Positions 47,332 to 56,431 are shown, numbered from the stretch's first letter. The stretch: 64,000 bases of DNA from Microbacterium sp. LWO14-1.2 (GCF_038397715.1 NZ_CP151633.1:3596001-3660000); one strand, 5' to 3'. Numbers and translations are program-made. The notes: generated by a model not told the origin, from the sequence alone.

Positions 47332-49272
47332 ATGCCCATTCTCCGGAGCATCTCAGGACCCCGTGACCTCGACTCCCTGTCCGAGGACCAGCTCGTCGAG
47401 CTCGCCGGCGAGATCCGCGAGTTCCTCGTCGAGAACGTGTCTCAGACCGGAGGCCACCTCGGTCCGAACCTCGGCGTCGTCGAGCTCACGATCGCCCTGC
47501 ACCGGGTCTTCTCCTCGCCGGACGACCCGTTCATCTTCGACACGGGGCATCAGTCCTACGTGCACAAGCTGCTGACCGGGCGGCAGGACTTCTCGTCGCT
47601 GCGGCTTCGCGGCGGTCTGGCCGGCTACCCGCAGCGCGGAGAGAGCCCGCACGACGTCGTCGAATCGTCGCACGCGTCGAGCTCGCTGAGCTGGGCCGAC
47701 GGCGTCTCGCGAGCCCTCACGGCGACCGGACGCGCCGATCGCCACGTGGTCGCGGTCGTCGGCGACGGTGCGCTGACCGGCGGCATGACGTGGGAAGCGC
47801 TCAACAACATCTCCGACGACAACGACCGCAACCTGGTCATCGTCGTGAACGACAACGGTCGGTCGTACGCGCCGACGATCGGCGGCATGTCGCGGTATCT
47901 GAACCGCGTGCGCACGGCCGCCGCGTACAAGGACCTGCATCAGCGCTCCGACCGCCTGTTCCGGGCGTTCGGTCCTGTCGGGCGCGCGGTGTTCCGCGGC
48001 GTGCGGGGCGGCACGCACGGATTCCTGTCTCGCTTCACGAACAACGAAGCGCTCTACTCGAACCTCGACATCAAGTACCTCGGTCCGGTCGACGGGCACG
48101 ATCTGCCTGCGCTCATCGAGACGCTCGAACTCGCGAAGTCCTACGGCGCGCCCGTGATCGTGCATGCGATCACCGAGAAGGGGCGCGGCTACCAGCCGGC
48201 CCGCGACGACGAGGCCGACCAGTTCCACGCCGTCGGACGCATCGATCCGGCGACGGGTGAGACGCTCGGTTCCGGCGGTCGCGGGTGGACGGACGTCTTC
48301 TCGGACGCCCTCGTGTCGGTGGGCGAGCGCCGCTCCGACGTGATCGCCATGACCGCGGCCATGCTGCGTCCGACCGGTCTCGCTCCGTTCGCGGAGCGTT
48401 TCCCCGACCGGGTGTACGACGTCGGCATCGCGGAGCAGCATGCGGTCGCCTCGGCGGCCGGGCTCGCTTTCGGCGGCCTGCACCCGGTGGTCGCGCTCTA
48501 CGCGACCTTCATGAACCGCGCGTTCGACCAGGTGCTCATGGACGTCGCGCTGCACCGCGCCGGCGTGACCTTCGTGCTCGACCGGGCCGGTGTCACCGGG
48601 CCGGACGGCCCCAGTCACCACGGCATGTGGGACCTCGCGATGCTGCAGATCGTCCCGCACATCCGCATCGCCGCACCGCGCGACGCGGTCCGTCTGCAGG
48701 AAGCGCTGGACGAGGCCGTCCTCGTGGAGGACGCCCCGACCGTCATCCGCTTCCCGAAGGGCGACGTCGCGCCGGATCTCCCGGCGATCGAGCGCCTCGA
48801 AGACGGCGTCGACGTCCTCGCCCGGGGTGAGTCGGAAGACGTCCTGGTCGTCGGCATCGGCCCGTTCGCATCGCTGGCGGTCGATGTCGCGGAGAGGCTC
48901 CGTGCGCAGGGCATCGGCGCGACGGTGATCGACCCGCGCTGGGCGATCCCGGTGCAGCCGTCGATCGTCGAACTCGCTGCGCGGCACCGACTCGTGATCA
49001 CGCTGGAGGACGGCATCCGCGTCGGTGGTGTCGGCACCCGCGTGCGGCAGGTTCTCCGCGAGGCGGGCATCGACACGGCGGTCGACGAGCTCGGGCTTCC
49101 CGACGAGTTCATCGACCATGCCTCCCGCGACCAGATCCTCGCCGATGCGGGGCTCACGGCATCGAAGATCGCGCAGGACGTCGTCGCGCAGGTGCTCGGC
49201 ACCCGCATCCCGATGGCCCGGCAGTCGGGCGAGACCGGCGCGATCGAGTTCCCGCTGCACGAGCGCAACTGA
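47332..49272 (+). CDS. dxs: 1-deoxy-D-xylulose-5-phosphate synthase
   Basis: DXS is the thiamine-diphosphate enzyme that condenses pyruvate and glyceraldehyde-3-phosphate, the first step of the MEP isoprenoid pathway (menaquinone, carotenoids, undecaprenyl phosphate). In the 646-aa protein FDTGHQSYVHKLLTGR and VGDGALTGGMTWEALNN bind ThDP-Mg, and YDVGIAEQHAVASAAGLA contains the catalytic Glu. GVTGPDGPSHHGMWDL lies in the transketolase-type second domain. The length is normal. AGGAGG six nt before ATG 47332 is the best ribosome site in the window. It ends just before a small hairpin shared with the convergent SPFH gene. Confidence 0.97.
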   Translation: MPILRSISGPRDLDSLSEDQLVELAGEIREFLVENVSQTGGHLGPNLGVVELTIALHRVFSSPDDPFIFDTGHQSYVHKLLTGRQDFSSLRLRGGLAGYPQRGESPHDVVESSHASSSLSWADGVSRALTATGRADRHVVAVVGDGALTGGMTWEALNNISDDNDRNLVIVVNDNGRSYAPTIGGMSRYLNRVRTAAAYKDLHQRSDRLFRAFGPVGRAVFRGVRGGTHGFLSRFTNNEALYSNLDIKYLGPVDGHDLPALIETLELAKSYGAPVIVHAITEKGRGYQPARDDEADQFHAVGRIDPATGETLGSGGRGWTDVFSDALVSVGERRSDVIAMTAAMLRPTGLAPFAERFPDRVYDVGIAEQHAVASAAGLAFGGLHPVVALYATFMNRAFDQVLMDVALHRAGVTFVLDRAGVTGPDGPSHHGMWDLAMLQIVPHIRIAAPRDAVRLQEALDEAVLVEDAPTVIRFPKGDVAPDLPAIERLEDGVDVLARGESEDVLVVGIGPFASLAVDVAERLRAQGIGATVIDPRWAIPVQPSIVELAARHRLVITLEDGIRVGGVGTRVRQVLREAGIDTAVDELGLPDEFIDHASRDQILADAGLTASKIAQDVVAQVLGTRIPMARQSGETGAIEFPLHERN

Positions 49273-49277
49273 TCAGC

Positions 49278-49296
49278 GACTGCCGAGCGGGCAGTC
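49278..49296. terminator. short hairpin between dxs and the SPFH-like gene
   Basis: A 7-bp stem, GACTGCC with GGCAGTC around GAGCG. It overlaps the stop codon of the minus-strand gene. Possible weak terminator; no T tract. Confidence 0.4.
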
Positions 49297-49990
49297 AGTT
49301 CAGCGCATGCAGCGCGGCCACGGCCTCGGCGCCGCGCTCGGAATCACGGAGCGCGGCGGAGAGCAGGTAGCCGTCGGTCAGCGCGTCGCCGGTCACCATG
49401 ACCCGCAGGAGCTCGACCCCGCACGACCGACGCACCTCTTCGGCGCTGGCCGAGATCACCCGTGTGCTGATCTCGTCGTTGTGCGGGAGGTCTGCGCCGT
49501 CGAGGCCGCGAATCACGTCCCGCAACGACGCGCCGACGATGTTCGACGCGCGTTCGGTCACGTTCACGACGTCGAGTTCGAACACGCGCAGATCTCGTCC
49601 GTTGGGTAACGGACGCCACTCGAACGACGCATGCACGCGGTGCTGACGGCCGCTCGCGCCGGTCATCTCCCGGGCGGGGAGATCGGTCGCGCGACAGCGC
49701 ACGTCGATGAGCTTGTACCAGGCGAAGAGAGGGAACGCTCCGTGCGTGCCAGGGTTCAACACCACGACCTCGCCCACGGTGCCGCCCCGGTGGGACGCAC
49801 GGCGGGCCGGTCGGTTGCGGATGATCGGCTTGCCGTTGCGGGTGCGGATCGCCGCCCAGCCCTCGTCGACCGTGACGACGAAGACCTTCAACAGGGCCGG
49901 GACCACGAGCAGGATGGTGAGAATCGCCGTGCCGGTCTTGAAGAGCCCCGACATCCCCTTGCCGCCGAGCATCGACAGGATCATGTCCAT
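49295..49990 (-). CDS. SPFH/band-7-like membrane protein
   Basis: This 231-aa protein has one N-terminal membrane helix (about residues 18-36, TGTAILTILLVVPALLKVF). It leads into a band-7-like beta domain: VVTVDEGWAAIRTRNGKP, VVVLNPGTHGAFPLFAW and a VELDVVNV-type strand. A short helical segment follows that is too small for the long coiled coil of flotillins. It may scaffold membrane proteins, but function is unproven. ATG 49990 is preferred; GTG 50005 would add five residues. The gene stands alone between dxs and the glpD cluster, and its upstream 130 bp (49991-50120) contain no gene I can support. Confidence 0.78.
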   Translation of the reverse strand: MDMILSMLGGKGMSGLFKTGTAILTILLVVPALLKVFVVTVDEGWAAIRTRNGKPIIRNRPARRASHRGGTVGEVVVLNPGTHGAFPLFAWYKLIDVRCRATDLPAREMTGASGRQHRVHASFEWRPLPNGRDLRVFELDVVNVTERASNIVGASLRDVIRGLDGADLPHNDEISTRVISASAEEVRRSCGVELLRVMVTGDALTDGYLLSAALRDSERGAEAVAALHALN

Positions 49991-50120
49991 GGCACCACTG
50001 TGCACCTTCGCGGCGGATCACGAGGCCGTCCGACGTACGAGCGCGGCGCATTTCACGCGCTGTTCGGCCGTCGTTACCCGGCCCGACGTACGGTGGTCAC
50101 GGCGCACGCCGGCGGTTCCG

Positions 50121-51572
50121 TCACACGAGCTCGGCGAGCGTCTCGGCGACCACGGTCTCGACGGCGGGTACGCACCGTTCCCGGTCGGCATCGACGAGGC
50201 CCACGCGTGTGCGCCGGTCGAGCACGTCCGATGCGGTCAACGCGCCCTCGGATCGCACAGCGAACACGACATCGTCCCTGGTGAGAGGAAGGCCGTGGAC
50301 GAGAGGAGCGGATGCCGACGGGATGCGGCGATCGACGAGGCGGATGCCGGCGGTACGGCTCGACCCCGCCTCGAGCCCCCGTTCGGACACCGCGAGGTCG
50401 ACCGCGTCCTCCGCCATCCGGCGGTAGGTGGTCAGCTTGCCGCCGAGCACGTGGAAGTACCCGCCGTCGGACTCCGTCACGAGGTGCCGTCGGGAGATGT
50501 CCGCCGTCGAAGCCGCGCCCGTGTCGATGAGCGGGCGCAGACCGGCGAACGCGCCGCGGACCTGCTCGCGGGTCAGGGGCCGCTCCAGCACGCGGTTCAG
50601 ATTGTCGAGGAGGAACGCGATCTCGGGCTCGGTCGGCGCCGCGACGTCCGGCACGGCGCCTGGCGCGTCCTCGTCGGTGAGGCCGACGATCATTCGTCCG
50701 TCGGGTTGGGGCAGTGCGAAGACGAAACGGCTGATCGAGCCCTCGTGCGGCACCGTGAGGGCGACCGACGGATGGCCGAGATCCGCGACATCCAGAACGA
50801 TGTGCGTGCCGCGGCTCGGCCGGATCGTAATGCCCGCGTCGAGGGTCCCCGCCCACGCGCCGGTCGCGTTGATCACGCTCCGAGCACGGAGATCGAATCG
50901 CGTGCCGGTGAGCGCGTCCTCGGCGCTGGCGCCGTCCGCGCGCAGGGAGCGCGCCCGCACGCGGGTGAGGATCCGAGCGCCGTGCGCGGCCGCTGTGCGG
51001 GCGACGGTCGCGACGAGTCGGGCGTCGTCGACGAGCTGCCCGTCGAAGGAGAGCATCCCGCCGCGCAGACCTCGCGTCACGAGGCCGGGGGCGAGTCGCG
51101 TGGCGTGTCGCGCGCTGACGGGTCGCGGCGCCGGCAGCGTGCGCCGCGATGTGCCGGCGCGCATCCGCAGCAGATCGCCGAGAGCCATGCCGATCGCCCC
51201 GGTTCCGCGCTGCCGGAGACTGACCTCGGGCACGAAGGGCAGCAGCTGGCCGAGCGGACGGATGAGGTGCGGTGCGATGACGGTCATGAGCAGGTGCCTC
51301 TCGACAGCGCTCTCGCGGGCCGTCGCCACATCACCCGTCGCGAGGTAGCGGAGTCCGCCGTGCACGAGCTTCGAGCTGAACCGGCTCGTGCCGTACGCGA
51401 GGTCGTGCGCCTCGAGGAGGGTGACCGAGAGCCCTCGCGAGGCGGCGTCGAGGGCGACGCCCACGCCGGTGATGCCTCCTCCGACGACGAGCACGTCGAC
51501 GATCTCGGAGGCGGAGCGTTCGAGGTCCGCAGCCCGACGCGCGGCGTTGAGGTCGGGGGAGGCGATGCTCAT
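50121..51572 (-). CDS. glpD: FAD-dependent glycerol-3-phosphate dehydrogenase
   Basis: GlpD oxidises glycerol-3-phosphate to dihydroxyacetone phosphate and passes electrons to the quinone pool. The 483-aa protein has an N-terminal FAD motif VLVVGGGITGVGVALDA, GTSRFSSKLVHGGLRYL, VINATGAWAGTLDAG and GLTDEDAPG. A truncated C-terminal domain makes it shorter than E. coli GlpD (501 aa). Start and stop overlap with the tetR gene upstream (ATGA), so the two are one transcript. Divergent from it is the alkyl-DHAP-synthase-like operon, whose substrate would be derived from DHAP. The same arrangement (glpD1, TetR, flavoprotein, lipid kinase) occurs in M. tuberculosis Rv2249c-Rv2252. Confidence 0.92.
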   Translation of the reverse strand: MSIASPDLNAARRAADLERSASEIVDVLVVGGGITGVGVALDAASRGLSVTLLEAHDLAYGTSRFSSKLVHGGLRYLATGDVATARESAVERHLLMTVIAPHLIRPLGQLLPFVPEVSLRQRGTGAIGMALGDLLRMRAGTSRRTLPAPRPVSARHATRLAPGLVTRGLRGGMLSFDGQLVDDARLVATVARTAAAHGARILTRVRARSLRADGASAEDALTGTRFDLRARSVINATGAWAGTLDAGITIRPSRGTHIVLDVADLGHPSVALTVPHEGSISRFVFALPQPDGRMIVGLTDEDAPGAVPDVAAPTEPEIAFLLDNLNRVLERPLTREQVRGAFAGLRPLIDTGAASTADISRRHLVTESDGGYFHVLGGKLTTYRRMAEDAVDLAVSERGLEAGSSRTAGIRLVDRRIPSASAPLVHGLPLTRDDVVFAVRSEGALTASDVLDRRTRVGLVDADRERCVPAVETVVAETLAELV

Positions 51573-52177
51573 GCGCGCAGCAGCCCGTCCAGGGTGGCGC
51601 GCAGTTCGCGCTCCCAGGCTCTCTCTGACACGAGGTCCGACACGGTTCCGTGCGACAGGACGGCGGACTGGGCGACGAGCAGCAGCATGACCGCCATCTC
51701 CTCCGGGGTGTCGCGGCGCACGTCGCCGTGCTCCTGAGCGGCGGAGATCGCGCTGGACAGCCACGACAGGATGAGCCGCTGGCTCGACCCGACCCTCTGC
51801 AGGGTGTAGCGGGTGAACGCCTCCGGTTCCTCGTCGAGCAGACGACCGTAGACGGCGTCGTTGCGGAAGAGGGTCGAGAATCGGAGAACGTCGTCGACCA
51901 GTTCTCCGCGCGAGTGCGACGGCTCGGGGAAGTCCGCGACGATGGTGGCGACCCGTCGGAGGAGCGCGGACCGCACCACGTCGTCGCTATCGCTCCAGCT
52001 GCGGTAGATCGTGGGACGGCTGTGCCCGGCGCGCCGCGCGAGCTCCGCGATGGTCACGCCATGCACGCCGCGCCGCACGATCAGATCGTCGGCCGCGTCG
52101 AGGATCCGCGTCTGGGTCGCGTCCCACTGCGGCAGGATCCTCTCGACGAGCACCGTCGTTGCTTGACGTTCTTCCAT
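51569..52177 (-). CDS. TetR family transcriptional regulator
   Basis: This is a 202-aa TetR-type repressor. The N-terminal DNA-binding domain contains RILDAADDLIVRRGVHGVTI and the helix-turn-helix IAELARRAGHSRPTIYRSW (around residues 44-62). The C-terminal ligand domain is unlike any I can name. It lies upstream of and overlaps glpD and is divergent from the flavoprotein operon, with only 20 bp between start codons. A quasi-palindrome sits in that gap, so it should repress both directions, including itself. A lipid or acyl-CoA ligand is likely from context. Confidence 0.93.
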   Translation of the reverse strand: MEERQATTVLVERILPQWDATQTRILDAADDLIVRRGVHGVTIAELARRAGHSRPTIYRSWSDSDDVVRSALLRRVATIVADFPEPSHSRGELVDDVLRFSTLFRNDAVYGRLLDEEPEAFTRYTLQRVGSSQRLILSWLSSAISAAQEHGDVRRDTPEEMAVMLLLVAQSAVLSHGTVSDLVSERAWERELRATLDGLLRA

Positions 52178-52182
52178 GATGT

Positions 52183-52195
52183 GTCACACTGTAAC
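52183..52195. promoter_or_regulatory. candidate operator between tetR and flavoprotein operon
   Basis: GTCACA-C-TGTAAC is a 6+1+6 inverted repeat with one mismatch, filling the 20-bp gap between the two divergent start codons. A TetR dimer bound here would block both transcripts. Confidence 0.5.
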
Positions 52196-52197
52196 GC

Positions 52198-53820
52198 ATG
52201 AGTCACGCGAGCGGCAGAGCAGCCGGGGTCGCAGAAATGCGGTGGAACGGCTGGGGAGACCCGACGAAGGCCAGGGACCTGCCGCTCGCCGTCCGCTCGC
52301 TCCTCCCGCTGTTGCTCGGACGCATTCGCAGACCCGAGACCCCTGTCTCCCTCGACGACGTCGAACTCGCGCCCTCCGCCCTGGAGCCCGCGGATGTCGC
52401 GGCCCTGGCGGCGGTCGTCGGTGCAGACCACGTCTCGACCGACCATGATGCACGAGTCCGGCACTCCTCCGGGCGCTCGACCCCCGATCTCCTGCGCCTC
52501 CGCCAACGCCGCCAACCCGCGCCGGACGGCGTGGTGCGCCCTCGCACCCACGAAGAGGTCGCCGCGTGCCTGCAGGTGGCCGTCGACCGCGACATCGCCG
52601 TGATCCCGTTCGGCGGCGGCACCAGCGTCGTCGGCGCCCTGGAACCGGAGCGCGGCGCGCACCGCGCTGTCGTCAGCCTGGACCTGCGTCGCCTCTCCGG
52701 GGTCGTCCACGTCGACGAGGTGAGCGCAGAAGCCGTCATCGCAGCGGGCACGACCGGGCCGGATGCCGAGGCCCAGCTCGCCGTCCACGGGTACGAGCTC
52801 GGCCACTACCCGCAGAGCTTCCGCTACGCGACGATCGGCGGGTTCGCGGCGGCCCGGTCCTCTGGTCAGAACTCCGCGGGCAACGGGCGCTTCGACGCCA
52901 TGGTCACCGGCATCCGCGTCGCGACGCCGACGGGTGACGTCGCGCTCGGCAGGTCGCCGGGCTCCGCCGCGGGGCCCGATCTGATCCGCGTGTTCCTGGG
53001 GTCGGAAGGGGTTTTCGGCGTGATCACCGAGGTTCGCGTGCGCGTGCATCCGATCCCGCGCGAGCGCGTGTTCGAGTCGTGGACCTTCCCCGACTTCGCC
53101 AGCGGCGCCGACGGGCTGCGTCGTGTCGCACAGGGCGGCGGAGGCGCCACGGTCATCCGCCTGTCCGACGAGTCAGAAACCGCCGTCAGCCTCGCGCAGG
53201 TCGGACGGATCGGCAAGGCGCTCGCGAAAGGGGCGAGCGCCGTCACCGTGTACGAGGGCGACGGGATCGCCGAGCGCCGGGCGAGGGTGAGCGAACTGCT
53301 GCGGGCGGCCGGCGGGACATCGGGGGGAGAAGGCGCCTCCGAGGAGTGGCTGACCGGGCGCTTCGACGGTCCGTATCTGCGCGACTCGCTGCTCGACGCA
53401 GGGGTGTTCTGCGAGACCCTCGAGACGGCGACCACCTGGTCGAACCTCCCAGCACTCAAGACCGCTGTCGAGAGCGCACTGCGCGACGGGTTCGCCGAGT
53501 CCGGTGCGCGGTCGTACGTCATGTGCCACGTGTCGCACGTGTACCCGACCGGCGCTTCGCTGTACTTCACGGTTCTCGCCGGTATCCGCGCCGATCCGCT
53601 CGGCGTCTGGTCGCGAGTCAAGGCGACGGTGAACGACGTGATCGTCGCGACCGGGGGAACGATCAGTCACCACCACGCCGTCGGCCGGGACCAGGCGCCG
53701 TGGCTCGAGAGCGAGATCGGTACGACGGGTGTGCGGATCCTCCGAGCGATCAAGCGCGAGCTCGATCCCGCCGGTGTCCTCAACCCCGGGGCGCTGATCC
53801 CCGCCGAGCGGGGAGACTGA
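52198..53820 (+). CDS. alkyldihydroxyacetone-phosphate synthase-like FAD oxidase
   Basis: This 540-aa flavoprotein is of the PCMH/vanillyl-alcohol oxidase type. Its start EMRWNGWGDP and the segment SHHHAVGRDQAPW (residues 490-502) are hallmarks of alkylglycerone-phosphate synthase, which exchanges the acyl group of acyl-DHAP for a fatty alcohol to make the ether bond. The FAD loop is PFGGGTSVVGALEP (137-150), and the HYPQSFRYATIGGFAAARSSG stretch also matches. The His-rich loop needed for ether-bond formation is intact. It heads an operon with a lipid kinase and an oxidoreductase, divergent from glpD-tetR, and resembles Rv2251 of M. tuberculosis. Bacterial members are largely uncharacterised. 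Confidence 0.87.
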   Translation: MSHASGRAAGVAEMRWNGWGDPTKARDLPLAVRSLLPLLLGRIRRPETPVSLDDVELAPSALEPADVAALAAVVGADHVSTDHDARVRHSSGRSTPDLLRLRQRRQPAPDGVVRPRTHEEVAACLQVAVDRDIAVIPFGGGTSVVGALEPERGAHRAVVSLDLRRLSGVVHVDEVSAEAVIAAGTTGPDAEAQLAVHGYELGHYPQSFRYATIGGFAAARSSGQNSAGNGRFDAMVTGIRVATPTGDVALGRSPGSAAGPDLIRVFLGSEGVFGVITEVRVRVHPIPRERVFESWTFPDFASGADGLRRVAQGGGGATVIRLSDESETAVSLAQVGRIGKALAKGASAVTVYEGDGIAERRARVSELLRAAGGTSGGEGASEEWLTGRFDGPYLRDSLLDAGVFCETLETATTWSNLPALKTAVESALRDGFAESGARSYVMCHVSHVYPTGASLYFTVLAGIRADPLGVWSRVKATVNDVIVATGGTISHHHAVGRDQAPWLESEIGTTGVRILRAIKRELDPAGVLNPGALIPAERGD

Positions 53821-53821
53821 C

Positions 53822-54742
53822 ATGGCGAGCCACGTCGCCGTACTGAGCAACCCTTTCGCAGGCAAGGGAAGGGGCCGCGGCGCCACGGACGCCGCCGTCG
53901 GCCGATTGCGCGACCGTGGCAGCGAGGTCCGGGTGTACGCGGGGGAGACGGCCACCGGCGCGAGAGAGCTCGCGAGGACCGCACTCGCCGCCGGGCCGGA
54001 CGTGCTCATCGTCGTCGGCGGGGACGGCACGCTCTCCGGGATCATCGACGACCTGATCGCGGCCGACGTCCCCGTCGCGCTCGTTCCCGCCGGGACGGGC
54101 AACGATCTCGCGCGGGCACTCGACCTGCCGCGCCACGATCCGATCGCCGCGGCCGACCTCGCGCTCGACGGCGTCGTGCGCGCGATCGATGTGGGGGAGG
54201 TGCGCTCCGGACCGAGGGGCGCGGCGTTCCTGACCATCGCGGCTCTCGGGTTCGACGCGAAGGTCAGCGAGCGCACCAACAGGCTGCGGTGGCCTCACGG
54301 CGCCCTGCGCTACTACCTCGCGCTCGTGATCGAGCTCGTGCGTCTGCGACCCCTGCCTTTCTCGCTCGCGGTCGACGGCGGTGCGACGGAAGCGCGTCCG
54401 GGCACGCTCGTCGCGGTCGGGAACACGTCGAGCTACGGCGGCGGGATGCCGGTGTGCCTCGGTGCCGACCCGACGGACGGGATGCTCGACCTCATCGAAG
54501 TCGCACCGCTCGGTCGTCTGCGACTGCTCCGGCTCTTCCCGTCTCTCCTGCGCGGAACGCACCTCGGACGCACCGAGGTCAGGCAGCGCCGCGTGCGATC
54601 GGTCGTCGTCCGCGCTCCCGGTCTCGTCGTCTACGCCGACGGGGAGCGACTCGGCGAGGACGAATGCACGATCACCGTGCGTCGGCGGGCACTGGCGGTC
54701 ATGGTGCCGGACGGGAACGACGACGAGGGGGACGGGCGATGA
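53822..54742 (+). CDS. diacylglycerol kinase family lipid kinase
   Basis: This 306-aa DAGK-superfamily kinase has VAVLSNPFAGKGRGRGATD at the N terminus, VVGGDGTLSGIIDDL as the GGDGT motif and VPAGTGNDLARALDLP. The C-terminal domain ends in VVYADGERLGEDE. It is a paralogue of the kinase at 7933-8862 but only modestly similar. The gene starts one base after the flavoprotein stop and overlaps the next by ATGA, so it is locked into this operon. It may phosphorylate an alkyl-acylglycerol. Counterpart of Rv2252, which I recall as a lipid kinase. Confidence 0.9.
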   Translation: MASHVAVLSNPFAGKGRGRGATDAAVGRLRDRGSEVRVYAGETATGARELARTALAAGPDVLIVVGGDGTLSGIIDDLIAADVPVALVPAGTGNDLARALDLPRHDPIAAADLALDGVVRAIDVGEVRSGPRGAAFLTIAALGFDAKVSERTNRLRWPHGALRYYLALVIELVRLRPLPFSLAVDGGATEARPGTLVAVGNTSSYGGGMPVCLGADPTDGMLDLIEVAPLGRLRLLRLFPSLLRGTHLGRTEVRQRRVRSVVVRAPGLVVYADGERLGEDECTITVRRRALAVMVPDGNDDEGDGR

Positions 54743-56382
54743 CGACCGCATCCGCATTCGACGAGGACGTGGTGATCGTCGGGTCGGGCTTCGGCGGCTC
54801 CGTCGCGGCGCTCCGTCTCGCCGAGAAGGGGTACCGGGTCCGCGTGTACGAGGCGGGGCGGAGGTTCGAGGACGACGACTTCGCGAAGACCAACTGGGAC
54901 GTCCGACGGTACCTCTGGGCACCGCGGCTGGGATGCTTCGGCGTGCAGCGCATCCACCGACTGCCGCACGTCATGATCCTCGCCGGAGCCGGAGTGGGCG
55001 GCGGTTCGCTGAACTACGCCAATACGCTGTACCAACCCGGCCGCGCGTTCTTCACCGATCGGCAGTGGCGGGACCTGCGCGACTGGGAGTCCGAACTCGC
55101 GCCGCACTACGCCACGGCGAAGCGGATGCTCGGAGTGGTCGACCAGTACCCGCACACCGGCCCCGTCGAGCGGATCATGTCGGGCGCGGCGGACGATCTC
55201 GGGGTCGCCGACACGTTCCGACGCGCTCCGGTCGGCGTATGGTTCGGCAAGCCGGGGGAGCGGGTCGCCGACCCGTACTTCGGCGGTGAGGGCCCGGACC
55301 GTACCGGGTGCACGCTCTGCGGCAATTGCATGGTCGGATGCCGTGTCGGCGCGAAGAACACCCTGATGAAGAACTATCTCCCGCTCGCCGAGCGTCGTGG
55401 TGCGGTCATCGAGCCGCTGCGGACGGTGACCGAGGTCCGTGCACTCGCGGGCGGAGGCTTCGCCGTCACCACCCGGCGCAGCGGATCGTGGCTCGCGCGC
55501 GGGCGACGGACGATCCGCGCCCGTCAGGTCGTTCTCGCGGCCGGGACCTGGGGCACCCAGCAGCTCCTCCACCGGATGAGGGCGAGCGGGGCGCTGCCCT
55601 CGGTCTCGGATGCCGTCGGCCGGCTGACCCGCACGAACTCCGAGGCGCTCGACGGCGCGGTCGCGACGCGCGTGCCGGAGCGGCTGCAGCTCGCGCGCGG
55701 CATCGCGATCACCACGTCGTTCCATGTCGACGAGCGCACGCACGTCGAGAACGTCCGCTACGGTCCGGGGTCGAATCTCATGGGCGCCCTCGCCTCGATC
55801 ATGGTCCCCGGCGACGCGTCGCTCAGGCGACGGCTCCGTCTGCTCGTTCGACGTGCGCTGCGCGCTCCGGTGCGTCAGATCCGCCTGGGTTCGCTGCGCC
55901 GATGGAGCGAGCGCGGGATCATCGCGCTCGTGATGCAGACGGCGGACAACTCGCTCACCCTGTCGCTGCGGCGCCGCTTCGGACGCTCCGTGCTCACCAG
56001 CGCGCAGGGTCACGGCGAGCCCAACCCGAGCCACCTGCCCCAGGCGCACCGCGCGGCCGAGGCCATCGCGCGACGCGTGCAGCAGGAGAGCGGCGTCACC
56101 ACGGAGGCGCGCGGATCCTGGCCGGAGGTCTTCGGCATCCCGTTGACCGCGCACTTCCTCGGGGGTGCCGTCATCTCGGAGTCGCCGGCCTCCGGCGTGA
56201 TCGACGAGTTCCATCGCGTGTGGGGGCACCCCGACCTGCACGTCGTCGACGGAGCCGCCGTCCCGGCGAATCCCGGGGTGAACCCTTCGCTCACGATCAC
56301 CGCGCTCGCGGAGCGAGCCCTCTCCTACTGGCCACGCGTCGGAGAGGTGGACGAGCGGCCGGCGCAGCGATCCGCGACGTGA
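54739..56382 (+). CDS. GMC-type FAD oxidoreductase with a four-cysteine cluster (cholesterol-oxidase-like)
   Basis: This 547-aa flavoprotein has the N-terminal FAD motif VVIVGSGFGGSVAALRLAEK (11-30), GAGVGGGSLNYANTLY and VVLAAGTWGTQQLL. A C-terminal GMC-like block follows (HFLGGAVISESPASG, HVVDGAAVPANPGVNPSLT). Residues 191-201, CTLCGNCMVGC, have the spacing C-x2-C-x2-C-x3-C of ferredoxin-like [4Fe-4S] sites, in the position where long-chain alcohol oxidases and ChoD-type proteins have a similar motif. It would oxidise a hydrophobic alcohol or sterol-like molecule. In this operon the fatty-alcohol donor of the ether-forming step is a plausible substrate. Last gene of the unit, followed by a terminator. 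Confidence 0.87.
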   Translation: MTTASAFDEDVVIVGSGFGGSVAALRLAEKGYRVRVYEAGRRFEDDDFAKTNWDVRRYLWAPRLGCFGVQRIHRLPHVMILAGAGVGGGSLNYANTLYQPGRAFFTDRQWRDLRDWESELAPHYATAKRMLGVVDQYPHTGPVERIMSGAADDLGVADTFRRAPVGVWFGKPGERVADPYFGGEGPDRTGCTLCGNCMVGCRVGAKNTLMKNYLPLAERRGAVIEPLRTVTEVRALAGGGFAVTTRRSGSWLARGRRTIRARQVVLAAGTWGTQQLLHRMRASGALPSVSDAVGRLTRTNSEALDGAVATRVPERLQLARGIAITTSFHVDERTHVENVRYGPGSNLMGALASIMVPGDASLRRRLRLLVRRALRAPVRQIRLGSLRRWSERGIIALVMQTADNSLTLSLRRRFGRSVLTSAQGHGEPNPSHLPQAHRAAEAIARRVQQESGVTTEARGSWPEVFGIPLTAHFLGGAVISESPASGVIDEFHRVWGHPDLHVVDGAAVPANPGVNPSLTITALAERALSYWPRVGEVDERPAQRSAT

Positions 56383-56431
56383 GACGCGCTCGGTCCCGCT
56401 GAGCGCGCCCTGCGGTTCGCGGCCGACACGA

